Positions 62,487-64,000 of a stretch of DNA of 64,000 nt are shown here, piece by piece. The stretch's first letter is position 1. Each line of letters starts with the position of its first letter. A model generated the notes under the pieces. The model saw nothing but the letters and a program-made list of their open reading frames with translations. It was not told the DNA's origin and made no database searches. The stretch is from Cupriavidus basilensis. GTDB lineage: Bacteria; Pseudomonadota; Gammaproteobacteria; Burkholderiales; Burkholderiaceae. A program made the position numbers and the translations under genes. The DNA is taken from assembly GCF_029335485.1 (NCBI RefSeq), contig NZ_JARJLM010000130.1, positions 1 to 64,000 on the forward strand, written 5' to 3'.

Positions 62487-63281
62487 ATGAACAGCCCCGA
62501 CACGCCCCAGGACAACCCGCAAAAAAGGGACGAGCTGCTCGATTCGCTGACCAAGGGACTGGCGCTGCTGCGGCTGTTTGCCTCCGGCGCATCGAGCCTC
62601 ACCGTGCAGGATGTGGCGGAGCAGCTTGACGTCACCCGCGCCGCGGCGCGGCGCCTGCTGCTGACATTGCAGCACAATGGATACCTCGCGCAGGATGGCC
62701 GGGAGTTTTCCATCACGCCACGCGTGATGGACCTGGGCTTTGCCTATTTCGCCTCGATGAACCTGCCGCGCCTGGCCGGGCCCTACCTGAAAGCGCTGTC
62801 GGAAGAAGCGGGCGAAACCTGCTCGCTGGGCGTGCTCGATGGCGAATCGGTAGCACTCGTCGCGCGCGAGGAGCCGCCGCAGATCCTGCGCGTCGACATG
62901 GGCGTGGGCCGCCGCATGCCGGCCTACGCCCACTCCCTGGGCCGCGTGCTGCTGGCGGGACTGGACGACGCGGCACTCGAGGCCTATCTCGCCACGGCAC
63001 AACTGCGCAAGCTCACGCCGTTCACGGTCAGCTCGCGCACGGCGCTGGCGCGCACCCTCAAGCAGGTGCGCAGCGACGGCTATTGCACGCTCGTCAGCGA
63101 ACTGGTCGATGGCTTCGCCGGCATCTCGGTGCCGCTGCGCGCGGAATCGGGCAAGGTGGTAGCCGGGCTGGGTTTCAGCATGGTGCTGGGCAGCCGGGAT
63201 AAAGCGCATCTCGTGCGCCACCACTTGCCGGCGCTGAGGCGCGCGGCCGGTGACATCGAAACGCTGCTGCGCAGGCGCTAA
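62487..63281 (+). CDS. IclR-family transcriptional regulator
   Basis: A 264-residue regulator. The N-terminal winged helix (DSLTKGLALLRLFASGASSL, then VQDVAEQLDVTRAAARRLLL) precedes an effector domain of about 180 residues with CSLGVLDGESVALVARE and a conserved SDGYCTLVSELVDGFAGISV. It is divergent from the CoA-transferase/Bug genes and probably controls them via the palindrome at 62379-62406. Effector unknown. Confidence 0.93.
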   Translation: MNSPDTPQDNPQKRDELLDSLTKGLALLRLFASGASSLTVQDVAEQLDVTRAAARRLLLTLQHNGYLAQDGREFSITPRVMDLGFAYFASMNLPRLAGPYLKALSEEAGETCSLGVLDGESVALVAREEPPQILRVDMGVGRRMPAYAHSLGRVLLAGLDDAALEAYLATAQLRKLTPFTVSSRTALARTLKQVRSDGYCTLVSELVDGFAGISVPLRAESGKVVAGLGFSMVLGSRDKAHLVRHHLPALRRAAGDIETLLRRR

Positions 63282-63439
63282 GCCCTCGGCAAGAACCGCC
63301 GGCCCGGCGCCACGCCGCGAGAGCCCGGACGCCGGTCCATGGCATGGCCGCCGCGCAGGGCCTAGGATGGCGCCGCGTAAGCCGGCACGCCCCCTCCCTG
63401 TCGGACCGGCTGCGCGGCAGGAAGCCACACGTCACAAAG

Positions 63440-63481
63440 AAAAAAGAAGCCCCGCAGGTTTCCCTGCGGGGCTTCTTTTTT
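63440..63481. terminator. Bidirectional Rho-independent terminator
   Basis: GAAGCCCCGCAGG (63446-63458) pairs with CCTGCGGGGCTTC (63463-63475), a 13-bp stem with a 4-nt loop. T-runs occur on both sides (TTTTTT on the plus strand, TTTTTTCTTT on the minus). It ends the iclR transcript and the rpoD-tRNA transcript. Confidence 0.93.
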
Positions 63482-63488
63482 CCAACAA

Positions 63489-63567
<79 letters not shown>

Positions 63568-63591
63568 GGGGAAGTCAGACCGGCGAACCGA

Positions 63592-64000
63592 TCAGCTGCC
63601 TTCGAGGAAACTCTTCAGCTTGTCGGAGCGGCTTGGGTGACGCAGCTTGCGCAGTGCCTTGGCTTCGATCTGGCGAATCCGTTCACGGGTGACGTCGAAC
63701 TGCTTGCCGACTTCTTCCAGTGTGTGATCCGTGCTCATTTCGATACCGAAGCGCATCCTCAAGACCTTCGCTTCGCGCGGGGTCAGAGAGTCTAGCACGT
63801 CCTTGACCACATCGCGCATGGATCCATGCAGCGCTGCTTCGGCCGGGGCCAGCGTATTGGTGTCTTCGATGAAGTCGCCCAGATGGGAATCGTCGTCGTC
63901 GCCGATCGGCGTTTCCATGGAGATCGGTTCCTTGGCGATCTTCATGATCTTGCGGATCTTGTCTTCCGGCATCTCCATCTTCTCGGCCAGCGTTGCCGGA
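63592..64000 (-). CDS. rpoD: RNA polymerase sigma factor RpoD, C-terminal part (partial)
   Basis: The last 136 or so residues of the primary sigma factor; the rest lies outside the window. It shows the end of region 3 ([20 protein letters not shown], then [14 protein letters not shown]) and region 4 with the -35-binding helix-turn-helix ([20 protein letters not shown]), ending [19 protein letters not shown]. This matches RpoD rather than RpoH or RpoS. The tRNA gene downstream appears to share its transcript. Confidence 0.97.
   Translation of the reverse strand, partial: PATLAEKMEMPEDKIRKIMKIAKEPISMETPIGDDDDSHLGDFIEDTNTLAPAEAALHGSMRDVVKDVLDSLTPREAKVLRMRFGIEMSTDHTLEEVGKQFDVTRERIRQIEAKALRKLRHPSRSDKLKSFLEGS

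Overview
The window looks like a stretch of the main chromosome of a high-GC betaproteobacterium of the Burkholderiales, most like Cupriavidus/Ralstonia. This is judged from gene content and protein flavour, not from a database search. It holds housekeeping genes (htpG, parC, parE, thyA, folA, orn, rsgA, the 3' part of rpoD, two tRNAs) mixed with catabolic and transport genes. There is no rRNA operon, prophage, insertion sequence or CRISPR array. Almost every protein gene casts long shadow ORFs on the other frames because of the GC content.

Layout. 1-9.8 kb: htpG, then a MocR-type regulator divergent from a run of amino-acid-related genes (VOC protein, AlaX editing protein, LysE and EamA exporters, RidA, small cupin, aminotransferase) and a GST. 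10-19 kb: lactate permease, a vapBC-type toxin-antitoxin pair, a partial histidine-utilisation operon (hutU, MHS transporter, hutG) and an ABC exporter. 19-26 kb: gene remnants, a split chromate transporter, and parE - lytic transglycosylase - parC. 26-34 kb: an MFS gene with a tiny membrane ORF, the ABC-F gene uup with a terminated leader transcript, benE, an SMR pump, tRNA-Arg, a YXWGXW protein and a large candidate noncoding RNA. 34-42 kb: a DEAD-box helicase with a long leader, the ergothioneine-type pair egtD/egtB, a terC gene behind a yybP-ykoY-like riboswitch, and thyA-folA. 42-53 kb: pmbA, darP, mog, an AEC carrier, orn, an M48 protease, rsgA, a CobD-like membrane protein, a pirin/LysR pair and gluQ. 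53-64 kb: a broken MerR gene behind an intact-looking MerR promoter, a second RhlE helicase, a four-gene membrane-stress operon (ribbon-helix-helix-like protein, PspA, YqiJ-type OB-fold protein, flotillin), a Bug-type binding protein with a CoA-transferase and a divergent IclR regulator, then tRNA-Ile2/Met(CAU) and rpoD.

Genes that appear to work together: the AlaX/RidA/exporter/aminotransferase run (amino-acid overflow and damage control), hutU-MHS-hutG, parE-LT-parC, egtDB, thyA-folA, the M48-rsgA overlap, and the PspA-flotillin operon. The most novel-looking elements are the roughly 275-nt structured RNA candidate at 33.7-34.0 kb, the short terminated leader RNA upstream of uup, the EgtB-like enzyme with a Gln where the third iron-binding His should be, and the four-gene PspA-flotillin operon led by a small unassigned protein.
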